Source: Candidatus Aminicenantota bacterium (GTDB lineage: Bacteria; Acidobacteriota; Aminicenantia; Aminicenantales; Aminicenantaceae). Taken from it: 42,339 nt of DNA. Below the pieces are notes generated by a model. That model saw only the letters and a list, made by a program, of their open reading frames with translations. It was not told where the DNA came from and did not search any database. The translations under genes were made by a program, and so were the position numbers. Every line of letters starts with the position of its first letter. The stretch's first letter is position 1. The stretch lies in the NCBI GenBank assembly GCA_016927475.1, contig JAFGMO010000006.1:1-42339 (forward strand), given 5' to 3'. Positions 13,900-23,015 of the stretch are shown one piece after another.

Positions 13900-15054
13900 A
13901 TGAGAGACGTAGCTATCATAGGTATTGGAATGACAAAATGGGGAGAGCTTTGGGAAAAATCCCTGCGGGATGTTTTCGTTGAATCCGCTCTTCTTGCCGT
14001 TGAAGAATCGGGAGTCGACAAGATCGATTCTATGTACATAGGATCGATGTCCTCGGGTATTTTTGTGGGGCAGGAACATATCGCCTCACTGCTGGCGGAT
14101 TATATGGGAGTCAATCCCATTCCCGCGACTCGCGTTGAATCGGCCTGTGCCTCGGGAGGAATTGCCTTAAGGCAGGCTTTTATCGAAGTCGCCTCGGGTA
14201 TGAGTGATGTCGTTCTTGCCGGAGGTGTTGAAAAGATGACCGACGTTGACGGTTATCAGGCGACTTATGCCCTGGGTACGGCGTCCGACCAGGAATATGA
14301 GGGATATCACGGGATTACATTTCCCGGTCTGTATGCATTGATCGCCCGGGCCCACATGGAAAAATACGGGACGACGCGGGAGCAGTTGGCCATGGTTGCC
14401 GTGAAGAATCACCACAACGGGTCACTCAATCCTCTGGCCCAGTTTCCCTTTGAAGTTACCGTAGAAGCTGTCCTTAATTCGGTTATGGTTGCCGATCCGC
14501 TCCGTATCCTGGATTGCTCGCCCATTACGGATGGAGCGGCGGCCGTGGTGGTTTGTCCTGCGGAGATGGCCCGGACCCTTGGCAAACCGGTGATAAAAAT
14601 TACCGGCTCCGGACATGCAACGGATGCTATCGCTCTCAGCAGCCGGAAAGACATCACCTGGCTGGAGGCGGTTTACCAATCCGGGAAAAAGGCTTTTGAT
14701 ATGGCCGGGAAATCTCCTAAAGACATCGACATTATAGAAGTCCACGATTGTTTCACTATTGCCGAAATATGTGTTCTTGAAGCGCTGGGCTTTTTTGAAA
14801 AAGGAAAAGGCGGCCAGGCCGTTGAGAGGGGTCAAACCTCCATGGATGGGGACATTCCGGTCAATCCGAGCGGCGGCCTGAAATCCAAGGGGCATCCTGT
14901 CGGAGCCACCGGAATCGCGCAGATCGTGGAGGCCGTCAAGCAACTCAGGGGAGAAGCTGAAAAGCGGCAGGTTAAGGATGCCCGGATTGCCATGACCCAG
15001 AACATGGGAGGAAGCGGCGGCAGTTCCGTCGTCCATATACTGGAAAGAGAATAA
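13900..15054 (+). CDS. Acetyl-CoA acetyltransferase (SCP-x/archaeal-type thiolase)
   Basis: This 384-residue thiolase forms or cleaves acetoacetyl-CoA. The nucleophile is C83 (VESACASGG), the GHPVGATG motif places the catalytic His at 332, and the C-terminal motif is NMGGSGGSS rather than the CxG of biosynthetic PhaA-type thiolases, as expected for the SCP2/archaeal class. It starts at ATG 13900 with GGAGGAGG, 9 nt after the HMG-CoA synthase stop. By analogy with archaea it probably binds HMG-CoA synthase through the DUF35 protein that follows. Confidence 0.88.
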   Translation: MRDVAIIGIGMTKWGELWEKSLRDVFVESALLAVEESGVDKIDSMYIGSMSSGIFVGQEHIASLLADYMGVNPIPATRVESACASGGIALRQAFIEVASGMSDVVLAGGVEKMTDVDGYQATYALGTASDQEYEGYHGITFPGLYALIARAHMEKYGTTREQLAMVAVKNHHNGSLNPLAQFPFEVTVEAVLNSVMVADPLRILDCSPITDGAAAVVVCPAEMARTLGKPVIKITGSGHATDAIALSSRKDITWLEAVYQSGKKAFDMAGKSPKDIDIIEVHDCFTIAEICVLEALGFFEKGKGGQAVERGQTSMDGDIPVNPSGGLKSKGHPVGATGIAQIVEAVKQLRGEAEKRQVKDARIAMTQNMGGSGGSSVVHILERE

Positions 15055-15064
15055 GGAGGAAAAG

Positions 15065-15457
15065 ATGCCGACACCATCAAGATACTGGAGAGAAATCCCT
15101 CAGCGTTACCGGCTGGAAGCCAATGCGTGTAAATCCTGCGGGATAAAATTTTTCCCTCCCAGACAGATCTGTCCGGAGTGTGGAAACAAAGAACTTGAGC
15201 CGGATAAACTGGCTGAGAAAGGAAAAATTCTGACCTATACGGTTATTCGTGTGCCCCCCCACCAGTTTGTCGATCAGGCTCCCTTCGCAGTGGGAATTGT
15301 CGAGTTGGAGGACGGCGTTAAGCTGACGGGACAGATTGTCGATTGTGATTTTGAGGATCTCAAGATAGGGAAAGAGGTTAAAATCGAATTCCGGAAAATC
15401 TCTCAGGAAGGCGAATCGGGAATACTTTGCTACGGATACAAATTCGTCCCTGTTTGA
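15065..15457 (+). CDS. DUF35 Zn-ribbon/OB-fold protein, scaffold of the thiolase-HMGCS complex
   Basis: This 130-residue protein has an N-terminal rubredoxin-like zinc ribbon with C22, C25, C36 and C39 (CKSCG and CPECG), followed by an OB-fold with the DQAPFAVGIVEL and DGVKLTGQI strands. DUF35 proteins bind CoA and bridge thiolase to HMG-CoA synthase in the characterised archaeal complex. It lies 10 nt after the thiolase stop, with AAGGAGG at the start, which fits that role. It has no catalytic residues of its own. Confidence 0.88.
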   Translation: MPTPSRYWREIPQRYRLEANACKSCGIKFFPPRQICPECGNKELEPDKLAEKGKILTYTVIRVPPHQFVDQAPFAVGIVELEDGVKLTGQIVDCDFEDLKIGKEVKIEFRKISQEGESGILCYGYKFVPV

Positions 15458-15512
15458 AGCGGTTATCGGTAATCGATTTTCTTTTTTTTCATTAGATGAT
15501 ATGAGGTGAGTC

Positions 15513-17120
15513 ATGTTTAGGATCAAAAGCCAGGTGGATACCCAAAGTCCGGATTTCAAAGAAAATGTCAAAAAAATGAAAGAAGTTGTCACTACTTATA
15601 AAAAGAGACTGGCCGAGATTCAGAAAGGAGGCCCGGAAAAATACCGTGAGCTTCATAAGAGCAGAGGCAAAATGCTGGTACGGGAAAGGCTGGACAAGCT
15701 CTTTGACCGGAATACACCCTTTCTGGAACTTAGCGCCCTGGCCGCTTATGACATGTATGATAATGAAGCTCCAGCCGCCGGAATGGTAACTGGTATCGGA
15801 GTTATCCACGGCCGGGAAGTTTTGGTCGTCGCCAACGATGCCACGGTCAAAGGGGGCACTTATTTTCCTATGACTATCAAAAAACACATCAGGGCCCAGG
15901 AAGTGGCTATGGAAAACAGACTCCCCTGCATTTATCTTGTGGATTCAGGAGGTATCTTTTTGCCCCATCAGGCTGGTACTTTTCCTGACAAGGAGCACTT
16001 CGGCCGGATCTTTTTCAATCAGGCCCGGCTTTCCGCTTTGGGTATTCCCCAGATATCCATCGTTATGGGATCCTGTACGGCCGGGGGTGCTTATGTTCCT
16101 GCCATGAGCGATGAAACGGTTATCATCCGCAAACAGGGTACGATTTTCATTGGGGGACCGCCTTTGGTTAAGGCTGCAACAGGGGAAGATGTTACTGACG
16201 AGGATTTGGGGGGAGCCGATGTGCATTGCCGTATTTCCGGTGTTTCCGATTATTACGCTCAAAATGATGACCATGCCCTTCAGATAGCGCGGAATATCGT
16301 CGAGACCCTTGATCCGGCCGAAAAATTTCCTCTGGATATGGCAGAGCCGGAGGACCCTTATTATGACCCGGAGGAGTTATACGGGATTATTCCACCGGAC
16401 CTGCGAAAGGCCTTCGATATTAAAGAAATAATCGCCCGTATTGTCGATGGCAGCCGTTTCCAGGAATTCAAGGAGCTTTACGGTCCCACCCTCGTCTGCG
16501 GTTTTGCCCGGATCATGGGCTACCCGGTAGGTATCTTGGCCAATAACGGAGTTCTTTTTTCGGAAAGCTCGCTTAAGGGATCGCATTTCATCACCTTGTG
16601 CACCATGCGGAAAATACCTCTGGTCTTTCTGCAGAACATCACTGGTTTTATCGTCGGTAAACAGTACGAACACGGCGGCATCGCTAAGGACGGAGCTAAG
16701 CTGGTCCATGCCGTGGCCAATGCCGATGTTCCGAAGTTTACGGTGATTGTCGGTGGCTCTTACGGAGCTGGAAATTATGCCATGTGCGGGCGTGCTTACG
16801 CTCCGCGCCTTCTCTGGATGTGGCCCAACAGCAGAATCAGTGTTATGGGAGGCGACCAGGCGGCACATGTTCTTTTGACGGTTAAGCTTAAAAGACTCAA
16901 ACAACAGGGGAAGGAAATGACCGAGGAGGAAAAGAAAAAGCTCAAGAAACCCATTCTGGACAAATACGAACATGAAGCCAGCCCCTATTTCAGCACGGCA
17001 AGGTTGTGGGACGACGGGATTATCGATCCTCTGGAAACCCGGCAGGCACTCGCTTTAGGCATCAGCATGAGCCTCAATACTCCCATTCCTGATCACAGGA
17101 TGGGTATTTTCAGGATGTGA
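15513..17120 (+). CDS. mccB: Methylcrotonyl-CoA carboxylase, carboxyltransferase (beta) subunit
   Basis: This 535-residue carboxyltransferase transfers CO2 from carboxybiotin to an acyl-CoA. The N-half carries [17 protein letters not shown] and [15 protein letters not shown], followed by [17 protein letters not shown] and [17 protein letters not shown]. These segments read as the MCC-beta subgroup rather than propionyl-CoA carboxylase. The C-half has the second crotonase-like domain with [15 protein letters not shown]. The adjacent hydratase and biotin subunits complete the carboxylase module. It starts at ATG 15513 with GAGGTGA. The normal direction is leucine catabolism; reverse use is possible but unproven. 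Confidence 0.88.
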   Translation: MFRIKSQVDTQSPDFKENVKKMKEVVTTYKKRLAEIQKGGPEKYRELHKSRGKMLVRERLDKLFDRNTPFLELSALAAYDMYDNEAPAAGMVTGIGVIHGREVLVVANDATVKGGTYFPMTIKKHIRAQEVAMENRLPCIYLVDSGGIFLPHQAGTFPDKEHFGRIFFNQARLSALGIPQISIVMGSCTAGGAYVPAMSDETVIIRKQGTIFIGGPPLVKAATGEDVTDEDLGGADVHCRISGVSDYYAQNDDHALQIARNIVETLDPAEKFPLDMAEPEDPYYDPEELYGIIPPDLRKAFDIKEIIARIVDGSRFQEFKELYGPTLVCGFARIMGYPVGILANNGVLFSESSLKGSHFITLCTMRKIPLVFLQNITGFIVGKQYEHGGIAKDGAKLVHAVANADVPKFTVIVGGSYGAGNYAMCGRAYAPRLLWMWPNSRISVMGGDQAAHVLLTVKLKRLKQQGKEMTEEEKKKLKKPILDKYEHEASPYFSTARLWDDGIIDPLETRQALALGISMSLNTPIPDHRMGIFRM

Positions 17121-17122
17121 CC

Positions 17123-17929
17123 ATGGACGGGCAAAAAAACAAATATATTGTTTATCATATTGAAAAGGGAGTAGCCCGGCTGACCTTCAATCGTCCGGAG
17201 GTTCACAATGCTTTCCATGCCGATTTGATCAATGAAGCCTGTGAGGCCGTCAGACAGGCCAAGGAAGATCCATCGGTTCGGGTTTTAGTTATCACAGGAG
17301 CCGGCAAGTCATTCTGCGCCGGGGCTGATCTCAACTGGATGCGTGAAATTATTCATTATTCTTTCGAGCAAAACCTTGAAGAATCCCTAAAGATAGCCGA
17401 GGTGATGCACAGTATTTATTCCCTGCCGAAGCCGGTTGTGGCCATGGTCAATGGAGCCGCTATCGGAGGGGGGACGGGTTTTGTCGCCGCTTGTGATATC
17501 GCGGTGGCTGCGGAGGAAGCCGTGTTCAGCTTGAGCGAAGTCAAGATCGGGCTGGTCCCGGCGGCCATATCCCCCTATGTTATTCGAAAGATCGGAGAAA
17601 GAAACGCGCGGGAATATTTTCTCACCGGCAAGAGAATTCCGGCCCTCCAGGCACGGGAAATCGGACTTGTCAACACGGTAGTTTCCCGGGAAGAGCTGGA
17701 ACAGAGCGTCGAAGATATTGTCCGGCGTCTTCTTTCATCGGGACCGGAAGCTATTGCCAAGTGCAAGGAGCTCATTCAGAGGGTTCCCGGAATGGATTGG
17801 GAAGAGGTCAAGGACTTTACGGCCCGAATGATCGCAGGACTTCGTATCAGTGAAGAGGGACAGGAAGGTATGGCCGCTTTTTTGAAAAAGCGTAAGCCTT
17901 CCTGGATCAAAGACAGCGGAGAAAAATAA
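17123..17929 (+). CDS. liuC: Methylglutaconyl-CoA hydratase / enoyl-CoA hydratase family
   Basis: This 268-residue crotonase-fold enzyme has both oxyanion-hole segments (FCAGADLNWM about 65-74 and NGAAIGGGTGF about 110-120) and a candidate catalytic glutamate in LSEVKIGLVPA. Residues such as DLNWMRE recall LiuC/AUH-type methylglutaconyl-CoA hydratases, which interconvert 3-methylglutaconyl-CoA and HMG-CoA. This would link the carboxylase product to the HMG-CoA synthase module. I prefer ATG 17123 over the GTG at 17117, which overlaps the previous stop, because AGGA is better spaced to the ATG. Confidence 0.82.
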   Translation: MDGQKNKYIVYHIEKGVARLTFNRPEVHNAFHADLINEACEAVRQAKEDPSVRVLVITGAGKSFCAGADLNWMREIIHYSFEQNLEESLKIAEVMHSIYSLPKPVVAMVNGAAIGGGTGFVAACDIAVAAEEAVFSLSEVKIGLVPAAISPYVIRKIGERNAREYFLTGKRIPALQAREIGLVNTVVSREELEQSVEDIVRRLLSSGPEAIAKCKELIQRVPGMDWEEVKDFTARMIAGLRISEEGQEGMAAFLKKRKPSWIKDSGEK

Positions 17930-17940
17930 CAGGGAGCATC

Positions 17941-19449
17941 ATGTTTAAAAAAATCTTGATTGCCAACAGGGGTGAGATTGCGGTTCGGATCATCAAAGCC
18001 TGCCGCGAAAACGGTATCAAGGCGGCAGCTGTTTATTCCGAAGCCGACAGGAAGAGCCTTCATGTCCAAATCGCGGATGAAGCTGTTTGCATAGGACCTG
18101 CGCCGGCTGTTGACAGTTATCTCAATATGGATGCCATCGTCCAAGCTGCCCGGAAAGTGGGGGCCGAGGCTATACATCCCGGATACGGATTTTTGTCTGA
18201 AAATGCGGCTTTCGCCCGCCGTTGTGAAAAAGAGAGATTGATTTTCATCGGTCCTCATTCCAAAGCCCTGGAGCTTGTCGGGGACAAGGTCCGTTCACGT
18301 TTAACCATGGAGAAGGCGGGAATTCCCATCATCCCCGGGATGAAAAATATAGCAGAAAAGATGGAGGTTTATGAACAAGAAGCGAAACGCATCGGCTATC
18401 CGGTCATGATCAAGGCTTCGGCCGGGGGTGGAGGAAAAGGGATGCGTGTCATCAAAGATCCGGCCGATCTCAGGCCGGGCCTGGAAGCGGGAAGACGGGA
18501 AGCCAAGGCGGCATTTGGTGATGAGTCGGTATATTTGGAGAAATATATCGAAGAGCCCCGTCACGTCGAGTTCCAGGTTCTCGCGGACAATTTTGGTCAT
18601 ACGGTCCATCTTTATGAGCGAGAATGTTCCATACAGAGAAGGCATCAGAAGATTGTCGAAGAATCGCCTTCAACGGCTCTCGACCCGGAATTGAGAGCCG
18701 AAATGGGAGAAACGGCACGAAAAGTTATGGAGGTTTCCGGATATAACAATGCCGGTACGGTCGAGTTTCTTCTGGATAAAAACAAAAATTTTTATTTCCT
18801 CGAGGTTAACGCCAGGCTTCAGGTGGAACATCCGGTGACCGAGCTGGTCACGGGAGTGGATCTTGTCCAGCAGCAAATCCTGGTTGCCTCTGGGAAAAAG
18901 CTGGACTATTCCCAGGAAAATATCAAGCAAAATGGCCATGCCATTGAGTGCCGTATTTATGCGGAAGATCCCTTGAGTAATTTTCTTCCATCCTCTGGAA
19001 AAATCCTCTTCCTCAAAGAACCGTGGGGACCCGGTATCCGCCATGACTGCGGTGTGTACAGCGGCTGCGAGATTCCCATTTTTTATGATCCTATCCTGGC
19101 AAAACTCATCGTCTGGGCGGAAAACAGAGAAAAAGCCTGTTCCCGCATGATCCAGGCCCTGGAAGATTACGTCATTCTGGGAATCAATACCACTATCGAT
19201 TTTCTTAAGGACGTTGTCGCGCATCCGAGGTTTTGTGAAGGAAAGATAACCACTCATTTTATCGAATCGTATTTTGAAGACTGGCAAGGGAGAGAAAAAA
19301 CCGATGAATCCAAACGGTTGGCGCTTATAGCCGCCGCAGCAGCGGAGGGGAATAAAACGCTTCGACCGGAAAAGGAAAGCGGTTCGTTTAAAAACCTTCC
19401 TACACCCTGGAGGACGCTTGGGAAATGGAGGCTGGGAGGGAAGCACTGA
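17941..19449 (+). CDS. mccA: Biotin carboxylase subunit (MCC alpha, biotin-carboxylase part)
   Basis: This 502-residue ATP-grasp enzyme carboxylates biotin. The N-terminal biotin-carboxylase domain begins KKILIANRGEIAVRIIKAC, the ATP-binding loop is ASAGGGGKGMRV (about 160-171), and EVNARLQVEHPVTE and the FLPSSGKI region follow. MCC-alpha proteins usually continue for another 150-200 residues with BT and biotinyl domains. Here the protein stops after the biotin-carboxylase part and those domains are encoded separately by the next gene, so MCC-alpha is split. It starts at ATG 17941 behind AGGGAG. Confidence 0.88.
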   Translation: MFKKILIANRGEIAVRIIKACRENGIKAAAVYSEADRKSLHVQIADEAVCIGPAPAVDSYLNMDAIVQAARKVGAEAIHPGYGFLSENAAFARRCEKERLIFIGPHSKALELVGDKVRSRLTMEKAGIPIIPGMKNIAEKMEVYEQEAKRIGYPVMIKASAGGGGKGMRVIKDPADLRPGLEAGRREAKAAFGDESVYLEKYIEEPRHVEFQVLADNFGHTVHLYERECSIQRRHQKIVEESPSTALDPELRAEMGETARKVMEVSGYNNAGTVEFLLDKNKNFYFLEVNARLQVEHPVTELVTGVDLVQQQILVASGKKLDYSQENIKQNGHAIECRIYAEDPLSNFLPSSGKILFLKEPWGPGIRHDCGVYSGCEIPIFYDPILAKLIVWAENREKACSRMIQALEDYVILGINTTIDFLKDVVAHPRFCEGKITTHFIESYFEDWQGREKTDESKRLALIAAAAAEGNKTLRPEKESGSFKNLPTPWRTLGKWRLGGKH

Positions 19450-19450
19450 A

Positions 19451-19960
19451 ATGGAATTTGAATACCTTATCGATAATGAGTTAAGAAAGATAAGCCTGGA
19501 GAAAAAAGAAGAGGGATACATTTTTACGGAAGGTGAGTACCAAAGCCCGGTTGACATCAAATTTATTTCGCCCAACATACTGTCTCTCATTGTTGAAGGT
19601 CGGAATGTCCGGATATTCATTGCCCGTGATAGTGATATATTCCATATTTACCTGGACGGCCAGCGTTTTGTTGTTCGGGAACCGGCTGCTTTCGAGGAAG
19701 ACCAGGCCGGGGGAGAGGGACGATCCTTGGAGGATGACCTGAACATCAAGGCGCCCATGCCGGGTAAGGTCATAAAAGTTTGTGTTTCGCAAGGAGATGC
19801 TGTACGGAAAAACCAGACCCTGGCCATCGTCGAAGCCATGAAGATGGAAAATGAGATCAAATCACCTCTTGATGCCGCTGTCAAAGCGGTTCATGCAGCA
19901 GACGGCGACTTGGTTGATTCTGAAAAAATCCTCATCGAATTGGAAAAATCTGAATCGTAA
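19451..19960 (+). CDS. Biotin carboxyl carrier protein with BT-like N-terminal part
   Basis: This 169-residue protein ends in a biotinyl domain (about 97-169) with the biotinylation motif EAMKMEN at 128-134; K131 is the target lysine. The first 80 residues are beta-rich and resemble the BT linker domain that joins carrier and catalytic subunits in MCC-type holoenzymes. ATG 19451 follows the upstream TGA by one base, so translation is coupled. It is the last gene of the seven-gene operon. No terminator hairpin with a T-run was found after it. Confidence 0.88.
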   Translation: MEFEYLIDNELRKISLEKKEEGYIFTEGEYQSPVDIKFISPNILSLIVEGRNVRIFIARDSDIFHIYLDGQRFVVREPAAFEEDQAGGEGRSLEDDLNIKAPMPGKVIKVCVSQGDAVRKNQTLAIVEAMKMENEIKSPLDAAVKAVHAADGDLVDSEKILIELEKSES

Positions 19961-20258
19961 CACTGTTTGCCTCTAATCAAGAATGGATGCCTTAAAAAAG
20001 GTGAATGGTGAGGCAACGTCACTCCAGTCGGATTTTTAACGCCTTTTCCTCACATTTCTATCGGCTCTCGGCAACTCCGCAAACCGGATTTGTACCCTTT
20101 ATGAATGGAGGATAGCATCCCATTTATCCCAATTCCCATAATTTAGTATAATTTATTTATAATCAGTAACATAATGGATTTAATTCCCATTTTTGTTATA
20201 ATAATATAGATAGGTGGCCGAATAACCTGAATATGAGGCCCTTTATAAAGGTGCTGAA
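19961..20258 (+). other. Intergenic region with competing stems, function unclear
   Basis: Nearly 300 nt separate the operon from the next sigma gene. Two mutually exclusive helices are possible: TGCCTC (19968-19973) with GAGGCA (20010-20015), and GTGA/TCAC around GGCAACG within 20008-20022. The second half is very AT-rich and contains TATAAT (20197-20202), a possible -10 for the sigma gene, without a clear -35. I recognise no riboswitch class. Confidence 0.3.
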
Positions 20259-20885
20259 ATGCAACGAAAAAATACCGGTGAAAGTTTTACTATGATGGAA
20301 ATGGACGACAAAGAGCTGATGGTTCAAATTCAGAAAGGCGATGAAATGGCTTTTGAAGAAATAGTCAGGAGATACAAAGACAAAATCGTAAATTTCCTTT
20401 ACCAGATCAACGGCGATTACCAGAAAGCGGTTGAACTGGCACAGGAGACATTCATGCGTGTTTACTTCAAAGCGAACAGCTACAGACCCATTGCCCCGCT
20501 TTCTTCCTGGATCTATACCATCGCCTCCAACTTGGCCAAGACCGAAATCAAAAGGTCACGGAGGATGCGATCGATTTCTTTTGATGATTTCCAGAACGAT
20601 ATCCGTTTAAGTGACACCGGAAGCGATCCAACAAATTCAGGACTGGTCGTCTTTGTAAGGAAAGCCTTGAATTCCCTGCATCCCCGCTACAGGATACCCA
20701 TAATTCTTAAGGATATCGAGGGATATTCGCAGGAGGAAATTGCCGAGATCCTGAATAAGCCCATCGGAACTATTAAGGCCAGGATCAGCAGGGGGAGGGA
20801 TTATCTTAAGAAAGAAATAGAGAAATCATCGGATATCTCTGCTTCCTTTGTCAAACAAAAGGAGTTTGAAAATGGAAGAGCTTGA
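20259..20885 (+). CDS. ECF RNA polymerase sigma factor
   Basis: This 208-residue sigma-70 family protein has region 2 (about 26-95, with DYQKAVELAQETFMRVYFKA and SWIYTIASNLAKTEIKRSRR) and region 4 (about 130-185, with YSQEEIAEILNKPIGTIKARISRGR). It starts at ATG 20259 behind AAAGGTG; internal ATGs at 20292 and 20298 are alternatives. It overlaps the next gene by 14 bp. The order sigma, single-TM protein, HtrA-like protein resembles RpoE-RseA-DegS/MucD gene sets. It differs from the sigma factor at 11723 and comes with no zinc-finger anti-sigma gene. Confidence 0.9.
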   Translation: MQRKNTGESFTMMEMDDKELMVQIQKGDEMAFEEIVRRYKDKIVNFLYQINGDYQKAVELAQETFMRVYFKANSYRPIAPLSSWIYTIASNLAKTEIKRSRRMRSISFDDFQNDIRLSDTGSDPTNSGLVVFVRKALNSLHPRYRIPIILKDIEGYSQEEIAEILNKPIGTIKARISRGRDYLKKEIEKSSDISASFVKQKEFENGRA

Positions 20886-21270
20886 AATACTGAAAAAGCT
20901 AGATACGGTCAAGGCGCCGCCCGGTTTTGAGAAACGCGTCATGGTAAGGCTGGCTGAACGGAAGAATCACAAACCAAGGTTCAGTACGCTGAAGCTTTCC
21001 TTGGCCGGAGGTTTTGCCGGATTACTCGTTTGTTTTATCGTGCTGAACTTCGTCATCCTTCCTCAGCGGACTTCCCGGGAATCCGCTGATTTGGAAAAGG
21101 GAGGATCTTCTTATATTCGAAAAGTTGATCAGCTTGAATCCGGTCCGGTCTTGTCCATCATCGAGCAGGTAAACTACAGAAGAGAACTGCGGTCCCGAAG
21201 CCTGCAGCCGCGGACCGTATATATTCTCGAACAGGTTTCGGATGAAACCATGGCGACGATAAAATATTAG
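20872..21270 (+). CDS. Single-pass membrane protein, putative anti-sigma factor
   Basis: This 132-residue protein starts at ATG 20872, supported by AAAGGAG at 20858, inside the end of the sigma gene. The N-terminal 40 residues are cytosolic and charged (MEELEILKKLDTVKAPPGFEKRV). One membrane helix (about 43-64, LAGGFAGLLVCFIVLNFVIL) is followed by an extracytoplasmic tail. No HxxxCxxC zinc motif is present. Overlap with an ECF sigma gene and a following HtrA-like gene suggests an anti-sigma role, but the sequence alone does not show it. Confidence 0.65.
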   Translation: MEELEILKKLDTVKAPPGFEKRVMVRLAERKNHKPRFSTLKLSLAGGFAGLLVCFIVLNFVILPQRTSRESADLEKGGSSYIRKVDQLESGPVLSIIEQVNYRRELRSRSLQPRTVYILEQVSDETMATIKY

Positions 21271-21282
21271 GAGGTCAGTCAA

Positions 21283-22947
21283 ATGACACATACGATAAAA
21301 AAGATATCCCTTTTGGGACTATTTGTCTTTTTGGTTTTTGCTCTTTGTCAGGCCGCTCCTTCTTCCGTTCTTGGGGAGGATGTCGACCTGGAAGGATTAA
21401 CGAAAAAAGTATATCCCTCTGTCGTCAAGGTTGAGGCCCAGAACGGCATGAGGCGTGTCGCTTCGGGAGTGGTTATTGAGAAAGGGGGCTATATCGTCAC
21501 GACGGCTCTCATCTCGCCCCATGACGAGGAGATCACCGTTATTGCGGGAGACGGAAAGAGGATCAAGGCCGAGTTTCTAGGCGCGGACGGGGTGACCCAC
21601 TTAGCCCTTATCCGGGCCGAGGAAAAATCCCTTCCTCCGGTCTCCATGGGAAAAATGGAAGACCTGGCCCCCGGGTCCTGGATCTGCGCAGTGAGTATCT
21701 CTCCGGAAAACACGCCCGCCGTCACCCAGGGAATCGTCAGTTCCATGGCCCAAGACAGCCTGAGGCTTAATATCTGGGTTGTTCCCGGAGCCAGCGGCAG
21801 TCCCGTCGTCGATAGGGAAGGAAAAATGGTCGGCCTGCTGCGCGGGGTGTATGCTGAAGAACAGCCTATGGTTGTCAGGTTTGGTCAGAAGGAAAGCAGG
21901 AGTTTGGGTTATTTCTACAGCCGTGCCGAAGCCCCCGCATCAGGAATGGCCAAGGCTGTCCCCATAGTCATTGTGGAAAAAATTGCTACGGAGATCAAGG
22001 AGACGGGCGAGGTCCAAAGAGGATGGCTGGGTGTATCCATCGCTGAAAATGAGGAAGGTCGAGTTTTCATTTTTGATGTTGTAGAGGACAGTCCCGCAAG
22101 CGAAGGGGAACTGGAAGAAGAAGATATTGTTCTTGAATTCGACGGAAAGAGCATCACCAGTTCGGAGATGCTGGCCCATGAGATTCGCATGAAAAAACCC
22201 GGCGACAGCGTTCCCATGGTCATCGAAAGGGAAGGTGAAAAGAAAAAGCTCAAGGTTAAATTGGGAAAATATACCAGGAAGGATGTTATGAGGGACCTTG
22301 AGCTCAAGTTTCCTGATTTTTTCACTCCCGATAAGTTTCCTGCTTTTAAAATGACTCCCCGGGGAACCGGTTTTTTCAGTTACATGCAAGGATTCCGGAG
22401 GAATTATATAGGGATTCAAGTACAGGATCTCAGTCCCTCGCTGGCCGAATATTTTGGTGTGAAAAAGGGGACGGGGGTTTTGATCAACGAAGTGACGAAG
22501 GACGGCCCGGCCCATAAAGCGGGATTGAAGGTGGGAGACGTGATCATCCAGGTCGATGGTAAACGTGTCGAGAACTTGGTCGTGCTTTCCGCCCGTATCC
22601 AGGATAAAGAAAAAGGTGATAAAGTCAAAATCACCTTTATTCGGGATAAACAAGAAAAAACGGTGGAAGTTGAGGTGAAGGCAGAAAAAAACTCAGGGGC
22701 TTTCCGCTTTTTTCCCGGACAGGTTTCCTTAGAAAGGTTCGAAGGAGATGCCAGGGAAAATAATGCAGAGTTTTTAGAAAAGGAAACAAGTCCTTTGTTC
22801 CAGTACGGAAAGATTATGAGATGTAATCAGAAAGACAGAAATAGAGAATTGGATAGATATATCAATATTTTGGACGAATCGTATATGAAAAAAGGAGATA
22901 CGCGCCTCCTTAAAATGGGATTTTTCCATAAAACAATCAAGGTTTAG
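21283..22947 (+). CDS. HtrA/DegP-like protein with two PDZ domains and a degraded catalytic triad
   Basis: This 554-residue exported protein has a signal peptide (about 1-25), a trypsin-like domain (about 38-230) and two PDZ domains (about 245-330 and 375-465). Aligned by eye to DegP, the catalytic serine is present (GASGS, S171). The histidine position of VTNNH is VTTAL (Leu76) and the aspartate of SDIALI is THLALI (His106). The triad is therefore broken and it is probably a pseudoprotease or periplasmic binding/chaperone protein. A 90-residue polar tail follows PDZ2. It starts 12 nt after the putative anti-sigma gene, suggesting a sensing role in that system. Confidence 0.85.
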   Translation: MTHTIKKISLLGLFVFLVFALCQAAPSSVLGEDVDLEGLTKKVYPSVVKVEAQNGMRRVASGVVIEKGGYIVTTALISPHDEEITVIAGDGKRIKAEFLGADGVTHLALIRAEEKSLPPVSMGKMEDLAPGSWICAVSISPENTPAVTQGIVSSMAQDSLRLNIWVVPGASGSPVVDREGKMVGLLRGVYAEEQPMVVRFGQKESRSLGYFYSRAEAPASGMAKAVPIVIVEKIATEIKETGEVQRGWLGVSIAENEEGRVFIFDVVEDSPASEGELEEEDIVLEFDGKSITSSEMLAHEIRMKKPGDSVPMVIEREGEKKKLKVKLGKYTRKDVMRDLELKFPDFFTPDKFPAFKMTPRGTGFFSYMQGFRRNYIGIQVQDLSPSLAEYFGVKKGTGVLINEVTKDGPAHKAGLKVGDVIIQVDGKRVENLVVLSARIQDKEKGDKVKITFIRDKQEKTVEVEVKAEKNSGAFRFFPGQVSLERFEGDARENNAEFLEKETSPLFQYGKIMRCNQKDRNRELDRYINILDESYMKKGDTRLLKMGFFHKTIKV

Positions 22948-22973
22948 TCTGTTCTTGCGTCCATCTTTCAATG

Positions 22974-23010
22974 AAGAAGGGAAGGGCCTCGAAGCTCTTC
23001 CCTTCTTTTA
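22974..23010. terminator. Bidirectional intrinsic terminator
   Basis: AAGAAGGGAAG (22974-22984) pairs perfectly with CTTCCCTTCTT (22997-23007) around a 12-nt loop. T-rich sequence follows on the plus side and A-rich pairing bases precede on the other side. It lies between the convergent HtrA-like and trmH genes. Confidence 0.75.
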
Positions 23011-23015
23011 TATTC

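Noticed and set aside
18670..19620. 316-codon open frame antisense to the biotin carboxylase
   Set aside because: It is a shadow of a well-conserved gene on the plus strand, with low-complexity composition and no start signal.
19961..20258. Known riboswitch (c-di-GMP, glycine or SAM type) before the second sigma gene
   Set aside because: I could not match the conserved cores of these classes. Only two competing short stems are visible.
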